This document shows positions 9,963 to 21,356 of a stretch of DNA of 48,033 nucleotides, piece after piece. The notes beneath the pieces are model-generated. The model ran no database searches and was not told the DNA's origin. It saw only the letters and a program-made list of their open reading frames with translations. The DNA is from Phaeoceros laevis (lineage: Eukaryota > Anthocerotophyta > Anthocerotopsida > Notothyladales): assembly GCA_049999765.1 (NCBI GenBank), contig JBNGIQ010009166.1:1-48033 (forward strand). The letters are read 5' to 3'. Each line of letters opens with the position of its first letter. Within the stretch, counting starts at the first letter, position 1. The position numbers and the translations under genes were made by a program.

Positions 9963-12012
9963 TTGTGGTGGGCAACTGCATTGTGGTGCGCTGGAAGGTG
10001 CACTTCCAGGATATAGATAGCAAGTTTGTGACAATAAGCTTCTTCTGCCCGGTTGGATGAATAAGCAGATACTCGTTAGTCAGATACTCTTCATCTTTTT
10101 ATTTTGGGCTATCTTTGAGTGCTATGAATTTCCAGTTGATCCCTACAGGAGCTCTGTGGGTAGAGTGCATTGTTTTTGGTCAAGTATTATTTTAAACTGT
10201 CAGGCATATATGTGAAAGAGTAGATTAGATTTGAGGCTGTTGGCTGACTAGATGCTTGGGTGCAAAGTCTTGCAGCAGCGATTTGCAGATTTTGGCAAAC
10301 ATACGAGGCTACCTTCTGCAAATTCTAGCTCAGTCTTCTGTGTGGTGCGAACCAGGATGAATGGCGGTCAAGACTGACATGGTGGTCGAATAATTCTCCT
10401 GTAGCTTGAGTTATAGGATCAAGACATTTCGATGTGGTATAAGGCTGCGCTCTTGAATTACCGAGACTGTTTGTGCTATTGGTTGACAAAGTTATTGATG
10501 TTGCATGTAGGAGGTAGTAAGAAAACATCCCAAAGTCACTGAAACAAAACTCTGTAAGATCTTTGAAGACTTGGCAGCTGGTGGTTGTTTCTGTGGCAGG
10601 GTCTCCGCAACCCAATGATGAATCCATTGGCAGGTTTGGCAATGCCAACCGTTTGAGGCTGTAGATCACAACTGCCACAACTGCCACAACTAGCGTGCTC
10701 TCTGCATCACCTGTTTGCAGTTACTTCGATAATGCCGATTGCCAATGTAGTGCGCTGTCTTTGTGTTACTTGCAAGAAGCTGAGTGATTTTTCCCGTACA
10801 TCCAGCACCATTTTTCTGCTTACGCAACCAAGGAGCCTGTGGCGACTCAGAGTAGTGCAAACTATGTCATTGCCCATGCGGACGTAGTCTGCGCTTTTGA
10901 TGGAAAACCTGTATGGGTACCCGGTTACCTCAACACGGAACCCAAAATATATCTTTGGTGGGACAATGGAAACAAGAAATGCCTCAGGACTTGTATGCTG
11001 TCGCTGTTAATGGCAGCCTGTGAGGTTGTTTAGCCAGCTTTCATCGTGATGTGTTTTTTTGGTAAACTGGACCAAGGGGCTGCTTTTGGGGTCAACATGA
11101 ATCAAATCGACTGGCAGCTACTAGTACAGAAGCCCTAGGGCTGTTTGCGTGCTCTGCTGATTTATTTGGTGAAGGCCTGTGCCTGAATTTTGCTTTTGTC
11201 TGAGTCCTGTCAGCTGTAAATTTTGATGCCCGGGGCTGTCATGCTCTCCGTAGTGAAATTAGGTTAGCAGGTGGAGACGTTGATACGATAAATGGTTGGT
11301 GTTGGTCACGCAAGTGTGTCATCATGCACAACCGGAGGTCAGTCGTTGATTTTTCTACAGTGCCAGTGGTCCCTCAAAATCTTTCACTTGCTCAACAAGT
11401 TGCTCACCTGTTCAGGGAGCTGCCAAATCAGGCTGGACAGGGCAGGTCAAGTTTCTGTCTTTCTCAGCCCGAAGTTCCAAGTACCGCCATCGATTTGTGG
11501 TACCGATCTGCGTTGCAGGTACATCCATCCTGTGTGTGGTGTCCTGTCGTTTCCCTTATAGTGTATCTTGGACTGGAATGATAGAACAGATGCTTATGCA
11601 AGCGCCATTGGCAGCACTATTGTATGCGATTCAACACAACTTGTGACTCGATCAACATCAAAATTATTCATTAGGACAAGGTTTGAGTGAGCGTTGATGT
11701 AGGGCTTGTTTGCATGTTTGAAGTTTGTTTCTAATAACAGAGCTGGATGTTTATCATTTGCTTATCGATTATGCTCTTGGGTGATTGGATGGGACGTAAA
11801 AAGTGGTACATGTATCATCAACGAAGCTTACATATGGTGATGTCTGATGAATGGACAAGGCGGTTGTACGAAGCGAAAGGAGATTCCCCAAATGCACTGG
11901 TGAGCGGATGCTATCGGAGTTGTAAATGAAACACTGACTATAGCTATGAATTCGCAAACTGGAGGTAAGTGCAGTAGAGTAGACAAGAATAAATACTTAT
12001 AAATGATCATTT
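9963..12012. other. no gene recognised; a few weak ORFs
   Basis: About 2 kb without a clear gene. Plus-strand frames at 10839-11033 and 11324-11581 have passable amino-acid composition, and could be old exon pieces. Neither shows a domain I can name, and the reading is interrupted between them. No repeats or RNA genes were seen. Confidence 0.4.
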
Positions 12013-13465
12013 TCATTGGTCTGTGCTAGATTGACTCCTAAGGTGCATATGAAAGATCCTAGAGGCTGTGGATTGCCCCTGCCCCCTAAAGGTGGAGTCT
12101 GCTGCTTCATCCTCGTCCTCGGAGGATCCCTGGTCAGAAACACTATTGTTATCTGAGTCTGATTCCTCCGAGCTGTCCTGTAAGAATAGTGATGTGGTAT
12201 CTCTTATGTGTGCTAAAAGATCAAAAGCAAATGATGCTACTGCCTGAGGTGCCTGTAGATACAGTTGGTGTAAAGTTGATGCTATTCTAAATAACTCTTC
12301 ATGTCTAAATCTTACTACCTCTGTGAGAAGACAACTGAAGATCATATGGGATTCCACATCTGCGACGTCCTCATGACATAAGTGGCATGGTGGCTGAAGG
12401 TTGCCTTTCTGCTTCATCCATGTGTGCCTGTTCGATCAAGTTGTTGCTTGGAGTCTGATTTGTATAAGTGCTTTCACATGAGAGAATGGGATTACTTGCT
12501 GCAAGTACGGTTGGAGGCACAGGCGTGGTATTCCACTATTGTTGAGCATGTACACCCTTTGCTTCTCAGAGATACATATGGTATTCCAGACGTACTGAAT
12601 ATAGGCCCGTCTTATGAGCTCAGGTGTGAGCTGATGCAACTGGTAACTGTCCAAGCCCCATTTTAATAACCAGGCATGCCAATTCTTGAGCCAGCCCATA
12701 TGGCTGTGCTCTTCCAGGTTGGAAAATGTCTAGAGTGCAATGTTCGGTAGCCTAGTGGAAGGGAGCATCGCCAGCTGTTGTAGAAATTGAGCCGTAGTGA
12801 TGATGGCTTCAATTCCTACTGAGCATATTCCTAATTCTGCTTGCAATGTGGCCGTGCAGGTGTCTTGCGGTAAATGAAAATGCCTTTTGAAGAAACGACG
12901 TTGCACTCTCTCTATTTGCTTCCACCCTGTTTGGGAGCACCCAACAGCCCATATTGGCGCTGCATATAATAGGTTTGGTAATACACACTGCCTGAAGAAG
13001 GTTATCATAGGTACAGTATGCAAGATGTGGTGATTTGACGATTTGGAGCTGATGTAGAAAGATGCTGCAGTTGCAACGTCAACCGCGATTGCCGTGCCTT
13101 ATGTATTTTCTTTGCTGCGAACAACAACGTGCCTAGATACTTGTATAATTCAGAAATCATAATCTTGTATGCTGCCAAGTAGAATTCCGGTGGAGGGGTG
13201 GTGCCTGCATCGTTGAATATCAGTATTGATGTCTTTTTGAGATTAACTTGCTAATGGAATTGGAGACAGAAATCATGAAGCATATGGAGTTGCTTTTGCA
13301 GTCCAACTGGAGAGAGTGACATGAGCACAATATCATCTGCAAACAGGAGCATGGTAGTTGCTAAGGCGTGCTTTTCCTTGCTGCTGGGCCTGGACGTTTT
13401 GAAACCAAGAGGAGCTATCATTGACCTCAAGAGGGACCTATTCCGATTTGATAGTTCTTCCATGC
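12013..13465 (-). pseudogene. LINE (non-LTR retrotransposon) ORF2, 3' part, decayed
   Basis: On the minus strand this reads as the C-terminal half of a LINE reverse transcriptase: the ADD catalytic box (LLFADDIVLMS) near 13330; NLKKTSILIF and YKYLGTLL near 13150-13250; the post-RT region at 13023-12730 (VLPNLLYAAPIW, RRFFKRHFHLP, ELGICSVG); and a CCHC-type terminal finger (CHLC, then SHMIFSC) near 12380. An acidic Ser/Glu/Asp-rich tail ends at 12013. One frameshift and several stops break it. The 5' part is missing: at about 13465 it abuts a gypsy fragment on the other strand. A second copy of the same 3' end, including the acidic tail, is at 43105-43567. Confidence 0.8.
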
Positions 13466-13812
13466 TGTTGGGAATGGAGGATCGAGAACTGCAGATTCCG
13501 TTATTTTGCGGCCGGTTACACGAGACATTGGATGATGTCAAGTCCTCTACTGCCTTTCCCTGGGTTCGGATGTTTCGATCAATCCCAGCCGGATCAGGCC
13601 CAGTAGAGGGCAAGACATTTTTTCTAGGTTTAGACCAGTTGAGCCCGACCGAAGTAAAGGAGATGGAGTTGCTTCATCCTGGGTCTTCTGAACATGTGTT
13701 ACCTATTCCCCCAGCTGCAACTGAACATTGTCAGTCCACCACAAGTGCCAAACATGAGCCTAATTATGGTCAAGTCGTAGCGCCTCCTGCAGAGCAGCAG
13801 GCTTTTTACTAA
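13441..13812 (+). pseudogene. Ty3/gypsy fragment
   Basis: The plus-strand reading here (IPAGSGPVEGKTFFLGLDQLS, then EMELLHPGSSE) is clearly related to the start of the gypsy ORF at 40598-41446 (IPAAQGPVEGKLFFPGLDHIS, EMETLHQGS). It is followed by a Pro/Ala/Gln-rich stretch and a stop at 13810. The frame is open further upstream, but that part is the antisense of the LINE. It is a small remnant of the same or a sister gypsy family, joined to the LINE at about 13450. Confidence 0.7.
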
Positions 13813-14757
13813 TGTTTTATGGGCCCAATCGTTAATTTGCGATGCAGATATCGTTGTTACAAGTCCAGTCTACTTTATACGATCTTCTACGATTACTTAA
13901 CAAATAAAGCCACGATACTCATACTTCGTCAAACTTTATTTAAACCACATGCTTCAAGCTTGACTACTTTTATCTGATGACACAACAATGATACACACTA
14001 CATGATCATTCTGTGCCTTGCCTTCCCTGACCTGGACTTACGCACATACTGATTGCTCAAACTCCCACCCACTACAACATTTACACAGGTTTTCAAACAT
14101 CATTACCTTCCTTGAGCGCAGCTGTCCGGATGCCCATTGATTTTCATCAGTAGTACTGTCAAACGTCTTTTCGAAAGCAAACAAGGGCTACAGCGTATTC
14201 TACAACATCGCCCATAATCGGCTCATACGCTATATGTGCCTATTTCTGGCTATTTGTGAAGTAGTCCAGCATGAACTCGTTCACTCCAATGTGTTATTGC
14301 CAAGACCATGTGGACTACGTAGAGACCCTCATGGGACAGTAGGAACGCTCGAAATCAATAGTTTTTGACAAGTTGCATATTCATGAATGTCTTGAACGAC
14401 TGGTAATTGGCAATGTCTTCCCACAAGCCAGGACAATCACTCAGATGAAACACATGCCTACTGGACACACCGGTGGCACTCCTTTGCAAACATTTTCATT
14501 GAGGACTAGTTACAAGCGCAACTACTGGACACACTTTGTGACAGCTACTTCCCCCTACTTATACTACCACTTACAATACCAGACGATCTAGCAGACAATC
14601 TCCCTCTGGCAGACCTTGCCATACTCTCCGGCTAACCCTGTTAACATTCGCAAACAGATACCGTCCACACATGGCCACCACAATTTCATAACTCATGATT
14701 GCTCAGACTTAATGCGTTTCCAAGTTGCGGTTAGAAACAAAACTGATGACACACACA
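13813..14757. other. no gene recognised
   Basis: About 950 AT-rich bases with only short frames and no visible domain. The region just before 14758 may already belong to the dispersed repeat, whose left end I cannot fix. Confidence 0.5.
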
Positions 14758-14920
14758 TTACTCTATGTATGCATCCTACTTTATGTATACATCCTACCTT
14801 TGGAAAAGCTTGTCAAATCCGCTGTAGGAACTGTGTCCCTTCCCAGGTGATCAGTGCCAATAAACTTGCGTTACAGATCTTGCCAGGCAACATACACATC
14901 AGTATCAAAAGTCACCAGAA
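14758..14920 (+). repeat. dispersed repeat, copy 2
   Basis: Matches 3525-3657 read on the minus strand (see that entry). The similar peptides seen in both loci (QIRCRN, LALQI, GNIHISI) follow from the DNA similarity. I find no sign that they are a real protein. Confidence 0.75.
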
Positions 14921-14939
14921 TACCTGCCATGAAGGGGCT

Positions 14940-15415
14940 TGAAACCTGCATGGTTCAATTGGTATACACGGGTGATGAAATGGGAACTGCGCAAAATTTG
15001 CAAACAGCCGATTTCGTGAAGAAGTCTGCAGGCATCCAACAATGACATCAACTCAACAGCATCCTTACCGCATCCAGGTGATCCTAGCATCGTCTCTGCC
15101 CCGCCTCAAGGGCCTGCCCGCCTAAGACAACCAACCATGATATTACAATGCCTGCATCTACAGCTGGACACATTTTGCAAGCATACTTCTGAGAAAGTTG
15201 CCCACAGTTGTGTCACGTTTAGGTAGTCCTTCCTCCCTTCGTGAGCCCTGAACGCTGAGACTGCCTGCCCTGCTGTAGCACTTGTAGAAGCCTTCAGAAG
15301 ACAACCAAACATACCACGGCTCGCTAAGACCAGGCACAACATACAATGCGAGCACTTGTGCACCACGCTCATGCTCAGCATACCCATTTATCAAGAAAGT
15401 CCATGATCCCGGCAA
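14940..15415 (-). pseudogene. PPR gene remnant with frameshifts
   Basis: The minus strand reads SWTFLINGYAEHERGAQVLALY from about 15405, the start of a typical plant PPR repeat. The frame then changes to MFGCLLKASTSATAGQAV around 15310 and back to VGNFLRSMLAKC near 15180. These are consecutive elements of one PPR array in plant PLS-class proteins, so at least two frameshifts separate them. The stretch down to about 14940 keeps some protein character. It is a dead copy, probably an old retrocopy or a gene fragment. No intron is evident. Confidence 0.6.
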
Positions 15416-15419
15416 AAAG

Positions 15420-16226
15420 AAGAGGCAATAATGGGCTTACCAGTGCCTACAAAACAGGTTATCGACTTCTAGCGCTCTTGTCACCAAACACCAGCAAATT
15501 CTGCACCATGCTTCCATACTAATGTCTATTACACATCCTACCGTTTTGAAGTCATGGCCTCAAAATACGCATATTACTTTAACTTCGGTCTGCGGTTACC
15601 AAAACATAATCAGCAACCGTGATCTTTTTTAACGTGTCTCTAACCAGCTCACACATGTATTATTTTGATCCCTCAACTAGAGATTGGCTACAACCATGAA
15701 TTCTGTCTGAGAGACAAACCAACATCTACAGCATTGGCGTGAGCAGTGGAAAATCCTAAAGCAGTTAGGAACTTCCAGTGTAGGAATCACATTGATGACG
15801 TTTCAGCTGGAATGAAAAATGTCGTGAGCTGGAAAATGCACGCCAGGTTTATGACAGCAGGTGAAGGTAATGATCGGGATTAGCATGATAACTGTGGATG
15901 CTGAGAATGGGCTGGATGCCAGTATCTCCGTTACTTTTATCATACACAAACAATCGGAAGCAACAACCTTTGCTTCCCGTGACACCGACACCATTACAAA
16001 ACCATGGTAAGCAAAACAAAAAGCTATCTACTGCCAGGGTTGGAGGTTGTATCTGTCCCGCTCATGTGCCTGTATCTCCTGTATCTCCTCTCACATGTCG
16101 CCAAATACAACTGTCACATTCACATGTCCCTACTGCACTCTAGTCCTGCTCATGTGCCTGTATCTCCCGTGAGCCTACATACCAACAGGCCACAAACAAT
16201 AGTGGCACCCCGACGACACAACTCAC
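15420..16226. other. no gene recognised
   Basis: Only short frames. A GTGAGT on the minus strand at 16226-16221 directly follows the unknown ORF at 16227-17091 and could be a splice donor, in which case part of this stretch would be intron. Confidence 0.35.
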
Positions 16227-17091
16227 CAGTTCCAACTTCTCACTGAAGTCAGCCGGTTTGAGCAACTTTTCAATGTAGCATGGGCCAGCATCATCTCCCA
16301 TGTCCGCAAGTAGTTTTGCCTCAAGGTTCTTGACCATCTCCTTGGCCCCTTTCACCATCCAATCCCTGATGTGCGTGAACCCGATCTGCGCTTTGATCAT
16401 CTCCCGGTTGGCTGGCAACATGAGGAACATCAAGAACGCGATCCATTGCATGCTCAAGCTTTTCTCATCAGGAAAGAAGGTGTCAAGGTTGTTGGCCATG
16501 AAGTAGACAACATAGTCGAACCACAGAATTCCTATCTCGCACTTTGGACTGCCTTTAGGTGCAGTTTTAGGGATGCCAGTATCCCCGCAGATGCATTTTG
16601 CAAACGGACGATTCCAATTCCAAAGGAGTCGGTTGTGAGAACCCTCTTTCCGATTCTTCCCGTGGGCATGTAGCTTTTGGACCGGAACGCCATAGTTTGC
16701 TTGTACAAACACTTGATGTCAAACAGCCCAATTGGTGGGCTCCGGGCCACACGCACGCTGTTTACTAGGAACAGGTACCCAGAGAGTGCCCATGTCTGGC
16801 AGTTGTCCATGTCCGCAGTACTTAAGGCCCCCAACGTTTGCCAAGTCGCGAGGCCAATGGGTGCAACAAAGTTGATGTTGCTGGCCACCCATGCCTTGTG
16901 TGACCACTTACCCAACTCAGACTCCAAGTCTCGTGGGTGAATGATGGGCACTGGGCACTGGTCTTGTAGCGCAGCCTGAGCTTCCTTTGTGAGTGCTTCT
17001 TTTGACTTCTCCACCATCCTTTTCATGTCCGCAGTGTCACGGAGTTCCTTCGAGATCAAAGGGTGGACGAATTGAATCAGCCGGGAAATGC
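16227..17091 (-). pseudogene. unrecognised repeat-borne protein, copy 1
   Basis: Two overlapping minus-strand frames join at a frameshift near 16650 to give about 285 residues. It aligns along its whole length with the plus-strand reading at 20003-20781. Shared landmarks in order: RD-x-E-x-E-x-GKW near the start, a P-T-G-(K/R) turn, LLWNWNR-x-FAKC-x-C, G-x-LW-x-D-x-V-x-(Y/F)-(F/Y)-MANNL, FFP, MFL, NREM-x-KA, DWM, and GP-x-YIEKL-x-KP near the end. An N-terminal charged helix (RMVEKSKEALTKEA) precedes the shared part here. I do not recognise the family. Two diverged copies with the same protein reading show it was once a coding sequence carried by a mobile element. The C terminus may be spliced at GTGAGT. 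Confidence 0.6.
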
Positions 17092-17100
17092 ATATTCTGG

Positions 17101-18430
17101 CCTAGAGCCGGCATGGCATTAATGCTTAAAGGGCACGTGTCGACATACAAGTGTTGTTGCCAGCAACGGCAAACCAGGGCATCATTGGTCTGGTTACGCT
17201 TGCTTGATTCACAGCCATTGCAAGTCCAGCGGGTCAGACCTGGCAAGTTGATCATAGATCAACGCTGATAAATGCTGTTGGATTCCAGATCAACACTTAG
17301 CCTACTTTTTGGTGTTTTAAAATACTTTATGTACAGCCGTCTTAGGATACGGACAGATCTTTGCAGCCACTTGGGAGACTTCCTGGAAACCACATGCCTT
17401 CGCAATCACACCTGCCCACAAGATTCATGCTTAGCCAACTGCTTTAGGTTGCTAGTTTCCCTCCTAGCCCAGACTTGTGCCTGTTTCCCTCCCAAAAACC
17501 TGCCCTAGCTTGCTGCCTATAAAAACACACCTCAAACAGCACTTAATGTGCATTTCTCAGTCTCCACTTTGCCTCTCAGTTTCCACTTTGGCTCCCTGCC
17601 TGCACCCTGCCTCCCTGCTGCCCGCACAGGGACTTGTGCACAGTGCCCAGCTCAGTTGCCACCTTTCCTAGCAAACATGACACAGTAGGTCAGCAAGTCT
17701 TCCATTTTTTCTGCTTGAGATGCAATGTTTTGACTTACCATTGTGCTATGAGGCCTGGATCTGCCAGAACGACCAGAAATCCAACCTAGGAAACCTTTCT
17801 GGCACTGAAGAAGGAAGGTGGAGGGGCCAGTCTCACCAGCTGACATGCCTAGCACATTTAGGAGCTGCTTGGACCATACTGGTGATGTGATCAGCAGCTG
17901 AGAGGAAGGACATGTGTCTTTGTGTCTTTTTTGCATGTTTTCCGCATTGTTTAGACCTTGGGAAAGCCTGTTCATGCTTGCTGCAGATTTGCTGTGTGTT
18001 AATCCATTCCAGAAATCGCCGTGCCTGCTGCAACAACACACATCAATGCACAAGGGTTAGGAGACACAAGGCTGTTCATACTTGTGCTCTCCAGGGCTCA
18101 AAACTGGTGCAACAAGGCGTTGCCTTGCTCTGTTTGTGCATTAGCTCTGCTGCTACCATTTTTGTGAACACTGTCACAATGAGAAGTCTTGTTGCTTCAC
18201 AAATGTTACTTGCAAAACTTGCTGTTTCACCAAATCGCTGTTTCTGCCCTAAAAAGGGTGCTTGCACTGGAATTTTTGGCTGCTGTTCCAAGCTTCTGTA
18301 GGACATGATGCTGGAAAGCAAACGTGCTTGCAGGAGGACCTCCTAGGAGGCAAATGACTAGGAAAGATGCTGCTTTGTTAGCATTTTGACTATTGTATAT
18401 ATATAAAACATACATACATACATACACATG
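17101..18430. repeat. 1.3-kb block, copy A
   Basis: It matches 18606-19935 in the same orientation from end to end with moderate divergence; both begin at CTAGAGCCGGC and end in a TATATATA run followed by CATAC units. Diagnostic shared stretches include GGATCTGCCAGAACGACCAG and the (C/A)CTCCTAGGAGGCAA segment. Read on the minus strand, some differences between the copies fall in third codon positions (for example in GFLGWISGRSGRS) and a Cys-rich peptide appears near 17150-17230. The block may therefore be a 5' coding region of the adjoining minus-strand ORF family. Read on the plus strand, a TATA-like CCTATAAAAAC lies near 17515. The true sense strand is not settled. Confidence 0.65.
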
Positions 18431-18605
18431 TTGTGGGTATGTCCAATATGTTCTTGTATGTATGTATAAACATGACTTGATTTGACCTTGCTACATTGTA
18501 CACACGGGTGTGCAGCAGGAGTTCACTATTTGTGCGCGGCCTAACGTTGGCAGCACCAAATACACGGTGCCAGCAGGTCATACCTGCAATGATGTCTCTA
18601 CTGGA

Positions 18606-19935
18606 CTAGAGCCGGCGGGCCATCAAAGCATAATGAGCAAAAAGACACATGGTGTCTATACAAGTGTTGTTGCTGGCAACGGTAAACCAAAGCCTTTGTG
18701 CAATATTTGGTCTTTTTTTCACCTAACTGCTCACTGCCACAGTAACTCCAGCAGGCCAGACCTGTAAAGTCGAGCATGATTAATGCTCTTGACTACAACT
18801 GGATACTAGATCAACGCTTGGTTGGTCTGAGGTCCTTCAAAAAATGTTTTACAGTCTTCTTGGGATCCGAATGGATTGCGCAGCCACTTTGTGATGATTC
18901 ACGAAGCTACCTTCCAACTGCCCTCTCATTAACACCTGCCCACGGGAATCAGGTTTAGCTAGGTGTGCTGCTAAGACTCCCGCTCTAAACCTAGACATAG
19001 CCCTGCTTTTCCCTCCAAAAATGCCCTAGCCTGCTGCCTACATAAACTCACCTCAGCAGCCCAGAGAAGCACATTCTGAGGTTTCTACCTTGTCTCCTTG
19101 CTCCTTGCTACCTGCACAGCGCCCTTGCCTTCACGTTTCCCTGCTCAGCTGCCACAGTTCTTGTCAAAATGACCCAGCAGGTCAGCAACCTTGTTTCCTT
19201 TTTTGCTTGTGGTGCTTTTTTGCTACTTACCAATGTGCCGTGAGGACTGGATCTGCCAGAACGACCAGAAATCCAGCCTAGGAAGCCTTTCTAGCACTGA
19301 AGAAGGAAGGTGGAGGGGCCAGCCTCACTAGCTGACCTACATGGCACTTGGTGAACGCTGTCCAAGACACAATGGTGCTGTGAACTAGCAGCTTGAGTGT
19401 GTTTTGAATGCTTTCTTTGCTTCCTTTTTGCATTTTCTGGGTCCATGGAGGGACTGCTCGAGCTTGCTGCAGGTTTGAAGGTCCCAGGAGTCTCCACACC
19501 TGCTGCAACAACACAGATTCATGCACCAGAGTTAGGGGGACACAAGGCAAACAGAACCTGTGCCTCCCAAATGCTCAGAACGGTGCAAAATGCCATTCCC
19601 ATGTTTTGATTTGTCTTGCCTTCAAACTTTGTTGTCACAAACTTTGCCTTGTAGCTGCTGCTACCATTTTTTCGCATTACATGACTTCAAGAATTCAGTT
19701 GTCAATTGTGGTACTTAGCTGCAATTGCCTTGCAAAATGAGTTCTCAAAATGGCTTCTCTCAAAACGCTGTTCTGCCCTTCAAAGGGTGCCTATAGTTGG
19801 GATCTGGTGATTGCTCCAGACCTGTGTAGAACGTGACTCTGGGAGTAGGCTGAAACGTGCCTGCAAAAGGACCTCCTAGGAGGCAATGGTTTAGGAAAGA
19901 TGTATTTTTTGACATTTTGTATATATAAATCACAA
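18606..19935. repeat. 1.3-kb block, copy B
   Basis: Second copy of the block described at 17101-18430, about 175 bases downstream and in the same orientation. It ends directly in the long CATA microsatellite. On the minus strand it has a TAG where copy A reads CAG (near 19295), which would break the shared frame. Neither copy is followed by a second complete set of element genes, so this looks like a local duplication or a tandem partial element. Confidence 0.65.
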
Positions 19936-20001
19936 CATACATACATACATACATACATACATACATACATACATACATACATACATACATACATACATAC
20001 A
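19936..20001 (+). repeat. CATA microsatellite, about 16 units
   Basis: An uninterrupted (CATA)n tract. It forms the border between block B on its left and the plus-strand unknown ORF on its right. A tetranucleotide of this sequence has no stop codon in any of the six frames, so open frames run through it as Thr-Tyr-Ile-His or Cys-Met-Tyr-Val repeats. Confidence 0.95.
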
Positions 20002-20002
20002 G

Positions 20003-20781
20003 GGTGTCCCATCCCTACAACACCGCCTAGAGATGTGGAGGCAGAAGTGGGTAAATGGGGACGTAAAGTGTGGTCAGCCTGAAATGTCAACTTGTTGACA
20101 CCTTTGAGCATACGCTCATGGCAGATTCTGCTAATGATGACAGACAAGGAGATTGAGGAATGCCAGAATAGAGCTCTAACTGGAAATGTCACCATGGCCA
20201 ACCCGGTCAAGGTTGCAGCTTGCCCTACTGTGAAGAAGTTCGACATCGACTGCATCTGTGAGTCAACAATACGTGTACGTTGCAAGGGCCTGATGCCAAC
20301 TGGAAAGGCCAAGAGGAAGGACCCAAAGGAACACAATAAGCTGCTTTGGAACTGGAACAGACAGTTCGCCAAGTGCATGTGTAAAGAGCTTGGTTTGGGG
20401 AAGCAAAAGAATGAGGAGCTCTGTACGGCAGGCATGCTTTGGTGGGATCATGTAGCTTTCTACATGGCGAACAACCTGGAGTTGTTCTTTCCAGAAGCTG
20501 AAACTTTGGCACTAAAGTGGATGGCCTTTGTCATGTTTTTGAATCTTGGACCCAATCGGGAGATGGGCAAGGCGCACGTGACCTTGTTCATCTGTGACTG
20601 GATGCTAAGGGCCGGGAAGCAGTTTGCAAAGGATCCCACGCAGAAATTGCTGGCCGATTTGGGAGATGCAGGTGGACCACAGTACATAGAGAAGTTGATC
20701 AAGCCGAGGTCCCTCCTTCTCGGAGGAAGCGTACCGCCTGGAAAGGCAGCAGACAACCAGTGGCCGCAAACCACCATATAA
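20003..20781 (+). pseudogene. unrecognised repeat-borne protein, copy 2
   Basis: About 255 codons in one frame, broken by a single TGA at 20080-20082. It aligns with the minus-strand copy at 16227-17091 from PRDVEAEVGKW through YIEKLIKPR, with the same landmarks (LLWNWNRQFAKC, MANNLELFFPEA, NREMGKA, CDWM, LLADLGD). The charged N-terminal helix of copy 1 is missing because the microsatellite starts there. The frame ends at 20781, and basic and Ser/Pro-rich readings (GRGRGRQS, SSKLPTTPIAGPSSS) continue in another frame to about 21003. The reverse transcriptase follows 600-1900 bases downstream on the same strand, so this may be the N-terminal ORF of that retroelement. No known domain was recognised. 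Confidence 0.6.
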
Positions 20782-21356
20782 AAAGTTCAAAGACAGCAAT
20801 GGAAGTGAGAACGTTAGGGTGCAAGCGGGCCGCGGAAGGGGCAGACAATCTTTGGCAACTTACCGCGGGAAAGGCAAGGCACACTTCTTTGCCTCACGAA
20901 AGCATGCTGATGTGGCGCCTGCTTCGTCCAAGCTTCCAACCACGCCAATTGCCGGTCCCTCCAGCTCCAACACATTAGGACTCACAGACAGTGGGAATGG
21001 ATGACTACGGCTGAGATGGTCTCCTCGAACAGAACACTGCAGCGCTTGAACCTGGCTTTGGAGGTCGCAACCTGGCAGATGAGTGGTAGACAGGACTGCG
21101 TAGAATAGATGCATAACTTTTTGAGAGTGACACAATTTTGCGATGTGTGTCCAGATGCATGCAGTGAAGAGCTAGAGGACCTCCTTTCCCGCGTTCTCGG
21201 GACTGACGTACTAGGCAAACTCTGCTTACAGTCCACCGGTAAAAAGGCGTCTTCTGGATTCATTCACATTTTGTACAAAAACCGCTGCTTAGAATGGGTC
21301 TTTGTAAGGAAATTGTTCTGTAGCACATTCGAATCTGAGTCATGTGAGATATAGGA

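Noticed and set aside
10839-11581. Possible exons on the plus strand
   Set aside because: Composition is passable but there is no domain, no convincing splice pairing and no second copy to compare; left as unassigned sequence.
13321-13440. N-terminal part of the plus-strand ORF that ends at 13812
   Set aside because: It is the antisense of the LINE reverse transcriptase (LLFADD region); only the part after about 13440 is gypsy-derived.
17510-17690. Plus-strand TATA-like box followed by an ATG in both copies of the 1.3-kb block
   Set aside because: The start codon leads to no open frame (copy A reads ATG ACA CAG TAG), and codon-position differences favour the minus strand, so I did not call a promoter.
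19791-20435. Long minus-strand and plus-strand frames with Cys-Met-Tyr-Val or Thr-Tyr-Ile-His repeats
   Set aside because: The CATA tetranucleotide has no stop in any frame, so these ORFs are produced by the microsatellite. The same holds at 24516-25362.
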